From: Amyelois transitella
Taxonomy: Eukaryota; Arthropoda; Insecta; Lepidoptera; Pyralidae
Assembly (NCBI RefSeq): GCF_032362555.1
Contig: NC_083506.1
Location: 3,953,501-4,017,500, forward strand
Length of the DNA: 64,000 nucleotides
Reading direction: 5' to 3'
The translations under genes and the position numbers were made by a program. The notes below the pieces were generated by a model. The model searched no databases. It worked only from the letters and a program-made list of their open reading frames with translations, and was not told the origin of the DNA. Below, one piece after another: positions 59,826-64,000 of the stretch (its first letter is position 1; each line of letters opens with the position of its first letter).

Positions 59826-62800
59826 ATGGACGAAAAAGAAGAGTTGCATCTAACCTCTCAAGAGTTGCAAGTTCTTTCTGAATTGGACAGGTTGGTCTAA
59901 ACTGTTGAAAAGCTTTGAAAAACGCTATTCAAAGTTCAGTAGCGCTTCCCATTATTGGTGAAAATTTTATCTGACAATGGTGCATAAAATAACCTAAACT
60001 TGTAAAAATCATACATACATATTAGAAGTGATGAAACTGCTGATTCCATTGGGTACCAAATTTTCTACCCATGGTTTCTTAATTAATTTCATTAAAAGAC
60101 ATCTTGCCCGTCGTAGGGGCAAACATTTTCCTTAAAGACAAGGTTGTTTTCATGTTTTGAAGTAAACTATCAGTTAGTATCATTTATTATCACCTACCTA
60201 TGTTTATGATTAAAGAAAGGGTGACTGACATATCTCTGAATCCACTGGATTTTTAGTTCTAATAAACATACATCTACTGTGGTAAAATTTTTGAAATTCC
60301 TGTGAATGTAGATCCATGTATAATTTTATGGTAAATAAAGTCAAATGAGTTTTTTTAAGACAATTTTTTATTATAAGTCACCTAAAAATAATTTAAACAA
60401 ATGTATTGGAATAATAATGCAATCATTCAAACAACAGGATTAACTAAACCTGACCAAAAAAGTTTCTTTGAAGGTCTAAGGTATTATTTTGATGTTCCTA
60501 TAGAAAGTCCTCTATTTTCTTTGGCTATAGATATTGTTTTTTAATTTTCAGCCGACAGTTTGGATTCCTGAAACTTCGTGGAACTGAACATGTCCGAACA
60601 AGAGCTCTGGTCCTCAAGGCTGTCAAATACTTGGAGGGAATGCTTGTCCAAGTTAAGGTATAATTCTGCACCAAAGTTTTTTTTTTATTAAGGTAGTTAA
60701 AATTTTAAAATCTTGATACCAGTTTGTTGAAGAATTAATTTATAAATAAATTACAATCCATAAGAATAAAATAACTAAACACATGGCATAATTAATAACA
60801 ACAGAGAGAAAAAGATTTTTATACTTGTTTTTTAGTTAACCAAGGGAAAGTCTTATAAACTTGGAATTCTCTTAGGCAATAGGCTAGTTACCTGTAATTG
60901 CTGTAATTGTCTGAATCTTAATGCCATGTTCTGCTGTATGGCTTAACAATGGATTATTAAGCCATACAGCAGAACATGACGTTACAGTCTTTTCAAGACT
61001 GTTGGCTCTGTCTACCTGTGTAGGGTTAGACAATGTAATGATATTTATGGTATGTTAGAAATCTAATTATATCTTCAATAATGTAACTTAAAAATTAAAA
61101 CTGATACACTAGGTAAACAAATATGTTTAATAAAATTTTTTGTAAAACTTTAATACACAACAGTATGGCTGCTAATTTTCAAGTTGGTAATTAAGTAAAT
61201 ATTGCTTTATGACTTATTGGCTTTACAATTTCTAGTTGGAGACAACGGTAGATTATTGCAAGATTTTGTGACTGCATAGCAAAAGCTGCCACAGACTGCT
61301 GTACTGCCATAAAATACATCAGCAATTCTCATTTATTTAGCCATTAACCATATTTTATTTTAGAAATGTATTTTTTGGTTTCTTTTTACCAAAATCATTT
61401 CAGGATTGTTTATTGTTTAATTCATTACCTTAACAAATCTTAATCCAAACTAATAATAAAGAGAAAAGATTTGTATATTTGTAACAATTAAACTACTGAA
61501 CCTATTTTAATGAAATTTGGTACAAAGATAGAATAAAAGCACACTGACTGGCTGACATATCAACACAAAACCCAAACTGCTTGGTCAAGATATTTGGCAT
61601 GTATGTTCCTTGTGTGGTCTTGGGGCCTAAAGCCGATTTCCCAAGTTTTTGTAGGAATGGAAATAATACTCTAGTGAACCATAAATATTTATTTATACAA
61701 TAAACCAGACTGGCATATAATTGAATGTCAGTTTAAAAAAATAAGAAATAATCAGTAACAATACCATAGATAATAATGGCCATGTTCAGCTGATGATATG
61801 GCTAGAATTGAGATTCATATAGTTAAAATTCTTTGCCAGTGCATTATTCAATCAAGCTCTACCTCTAAATAGTAGTAGAAATAGTTTATTTCGATGTTTG
61901 GTTCCCCTGCATTTAAGAATAGGAATATTATGTCGTCCCAAGTTTATTTTCTCTCCTTTAGTTGCCTTTAACTTAAGGATAGGAAATAAACTTGGGATTT
62001 TTCTTGTTAACGATTGGGCATCATCATCAGCAACTTGACACTATTTGAATCTCAATTTCATCATTTATGGCACTATTTGAATGTGGTCTTTTTAAATTTT
62101 TCAAGACTGTTGGCTATGCCTACCCCCCAAGGGATATAGACGTGACTATATTTATGTATGTATAGTTAATTTAAGTAATAGTGTGTTATTTTATTCAACA
62201 GGAGGAAGAAAGAGCGTGTTCACCTGGTGCTAGAAGAGATATTTGCATAGATCCCAAAACTTACTGTAAACTGGGACATTTTCATCTGCTCTTAGAAGAT
62301 TATGCTAAAGGTAGATAAATTCAGACTTTTTTTATTTATGTATGCAAACCAGAATGCACTGCCTCCACCATTATTATGCTTTGGGGAACGAGGTCCTTTT
62401 TCCTACATTTATCAGATGAGAATGATGTCAACTAGATATCGCTTTGACAACCTGTAATCACAAAGCTATGGTTGGGAGAGGAATGAGAGCAGTATCAGAC
62501 AGGCAGCCCAAAATAATTTAGATTTTGCCAAAACACTTGGTGCGACTATGCCAGCTTCATAGGGAATTTCAGAGGGTAGAGCTGTCATCACAAAGAGTTA
62601 CACTCTTTGCATGGTCGAATGGTTAAACAACCCCAACAAATAAGGATGCATAGATAGATCCTTATTGTCTTCAACTCTTTAAAATAGGACCACTTCCACT
62701 CGAATTTTTCTAAGATTTTCCTTTTGTTGCAGCAATGTCGGCATATCAAAAGTTTTATGCACTGGAGCCGGACAACTGGAAGGATCCATTATTTTTATAT

Positions 62801-62841
62801 GGCTTGGGACTTTGCTATTATCACTATAATGCGTTTGGATG
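59826..62841 (+). CDS. Utx: UTX / KDM6A histone H3K27 demethylase, N-terminal part (continues beyond right edge)
   Basis: Four exons in frame: 59826-59890, 60552-60657, 62202-62310 and 62733-62841, 129 residues plus a split codon. The start is the ATG in AAAATGGACG. The protein reads [40 protein letters not shown], then [40 protein letters not shown] and [15 protein letters not shown]. Human UTX has CQLGHFNLLLEDY, ALSAYQ and FLYGLGLVYFHYNAF in the same order. This is the start of the TPR array; the JmjC catalytic domain lies outside the window. UTX removes H3K27 methylation and works in the MLL3/4 (Trr) COMPASS complex. Exon 4 ends TG|GTGAGT, splitting a Trp codon. Confidence 0.93.
60841..61035 (+). 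repeat. S1 repeat with internal inverted duplication
   Basis: An S1 copy in plus sense in UTX intron 2, containing a perfect 22-bp inverted repeat (60925-60946 and 60957-60978, 10-nt spacer) not present in other copies. Confidence 0.8.
61457..61690. repeat. Dispersed repeat fragment
   Basis: TTGTAACAATTAAACTACTG, ACTGACTGGCTGACATATCA, CCCAAACTGCTTGGTC and TTGGCATGTATGTTCCTTGT are the usual words of an abundant lepidopteran transposon type, also seen at 17040-17200. UTX intron 2. Confidence 0.5.
61962..62165 (+). repeat. S1 repeat adjoining UTX exon 3
   Basis: Plus-sense S1 copy with CTTGGGATTTTTCTTG, TTTTTCAAGACTGTTGGC and GGGATATAGACGTGACTATA plus a short tail. It ends ~36 bp before the exon 3 acceptor at 62201. 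Confidence 0.7.
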
Positions 62842-62909
62842 GTGAGTGAACATATATATTTAATTTTGATTAACATTGAATTATTAATATCAATATCAAA
62901 GAAAAGAGA

Positions 62910-63238
62910 GCCATTTGGTTCTGGCACTTAATAGGACTACTCCATTACATCTTATAGGGAGACTAAGGGATTAAGTACATTCATTAGTGCAAGTTTTCAT
63001 GCTAGTTTAGATGCCAGGTAAATATTTTTCCCTTCCGATAAAGATTGTAAAAGTGAATCAGTGAAAAGGCCCATAGACTTGGGATTCTTCTTTGAGGCGA
63101 TGGGCTTGTAACTTGTGACTTAGTCTGAATCTCAATTCTATCATCACTAAGCCATCCAGCTGAACGTGTCTTATTAGTATTGCTGTGATGTGATGTGCCT
63201 GTTGGCAATCTATACCCCTTAAGAGATAAAGGTGTGAT
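62910..63238 (+). repeat. S1 repeat, interrupted
   Basis: The 5' part is at 62910-62975 (GGTTCTGGCACTTAATAGGA, AGGGAGACTAAGGGATTAAG) and the rest at 63062-63238 (CTTGGGATTCTTCTTTGAGG, CTCAATTCTATCATCACTAA), separated by ~85 bp. UTX intron 4. Confidence 0.6.
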
Positions 63239-63489
63239 ATAAAAGTGTTATTATTACCAGTGTTATTGTGCAGTGTATTTATTTTAATATTTTATAATTA
63301 CTGCAAAATAACAGAAAAATAAGTTCGCCAATTTATTTACTACATTGATTATGTTTTCCAATATTGCAGTACATACAAACATTTTTGGTTAACTGCAAGA
63401 AATCCCAATTGGGATAAGTCCGCCATTGTACATGTTCTTTTAAATTCAATGATTGTTTTTTATGTGCAATGAAGAGTTTACAAATAAAC

Positions 63490-63620
63490 ATAATTACGTC
63501 TGTTGGATAAAGACAGAGAGAAAGAAAGTTCAGCTAATAATAAATAGATTCAAATATCTAGTGACAGGTTGCTAGCCCAATGGCATAAAAGAAGAATCTC
63601 AAGTTTTTATAGTCTTAAGA
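63490..63620 (-). repeat. S1 repeat, diverged
   Basis: ATAATTACGTCTGTTGGATA, GTGACAGGTTGCTAGCCCAA, AAAAGAAGAATCTCAAGTTT: minus sense, opposite to the copy at 62910. Remaining sequence from 63620 to 64000 shows nothing recognisable and is UTX intron. Confidence 0.6.
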
Positions 63621-64000
63621 AATATTTAAACAGTAAGTAAATAATTAAAAAGATATGTTACTCGGTAGTTCTCGGGGTCAATTTCCAAAAAAAGCTAACG
63701 AAAAAATGTGTTAATAACAAATCGAAAGACTTTTATTTTAGTAATAAAAATTTAAAAAGTTTTCATCCTAAAATCCTTTATTATTCTGTCTACTTAAATC
63801 AGTATACAGGCTGTGGTTCTTATACCTATAATTTTTTGCACTCAACCAAAAAGATGTAATATAAAATAATTGCATTTATCATATGAGTAAAACCTAAAAC
63901 CAAAAAAATTGTGATATCAAAAATAACTTTTCGTTTTTCGCTATTGTCTCTCTCTTGCATTGGTTCAATTGGGATAGGACGTAAATACTGTGACTACTAA

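Noticed and set aside
1-64000. CRISPR arrays, operons, prokaryotic promoters
   Set aside because: The window is clearly animal nuclear DNA with spliced genes; no spaced short direct repeats of that kind were seen.

Overview
This is an AT-rich animal nuclear window with short exons, GT-AG introns and abundant short dispersed repeats. The repeats include a TCTTATATATAAAATTC-type Helitron, tRNA-derived SINEs carrying 'CCGATGCTCTTACGGTGA', and (ATGT)-tailed ~240-bp repeats. Together with the protein similarities they point to a lepidopteran (moth or butterfly) genome. All gene identifications come from translating exons by hand and recalling family sequences; no search was run.

Layout, left to right. 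(1) 452-8369, minus: a putative phosphoenolpyruvate synthase-like gene, nine exons visible, 3' part beyond the left edge. (2) 8370-14815: no gene seen; it holds a duplicated block A-B-A', and a third copy of B lies in intron 1 of gene 1. (3) 14816-18764, minus: complete CLPTM1L (endoplasmic-reticulum lipid scramblase), eight exons, 537 aa, with a decayed duplicate of one exon segment in its last intron. (4) 21109-28926, plus: a 2605-codon single-exon ORF for an unrecognised, mostly low-complexity protein. (5) 31767-47713, minus: complete MCRS1 (microspherule protein 1, FHA domain), eight exons, 459 aa, with a 12.6-kb intron. (6) 48448-48789, plus: mitochondrial ribosomal protein L42. (7) 52271-57017, minus: a complete DUSP3-like atypical dual-specificity phosphatase, 189 aa. 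(8) 57588-59020: a decayed PIF/Harbinger DNA transposon with terminal inverted repeats and remnants of both its typical ORFs. (9) 59826-right edge, plus: first four coding exons (TPR region) of UTX/KDM6A, an H3K27 demethylase.

After the first two minus-strand genes, strands alternate strictly. CLPTM1L/giant ORF, MCRS1/mRpL42 and DUSP/UTX are head-to-head; giant ORF/MCRS1 and mRpL42/DUSP are tail-to-tail. The genes belong to unrelated pathways (membrane lipid, chromatin, mitochondrial translation, signalling); nothing suggests a functional cluster. The less ordinary content is the giant unrecognised ORF, the animal PEP-synthase-like gene with an N-terminal membrane anchor, repeat-driven structures (a predicted circular-RNA arrangement in MCRS1, long perfect hairpins, repeats abutting splice acceptors) and the two-ORF Harbinger relic. 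I did not find a convincing new multi-gene system.
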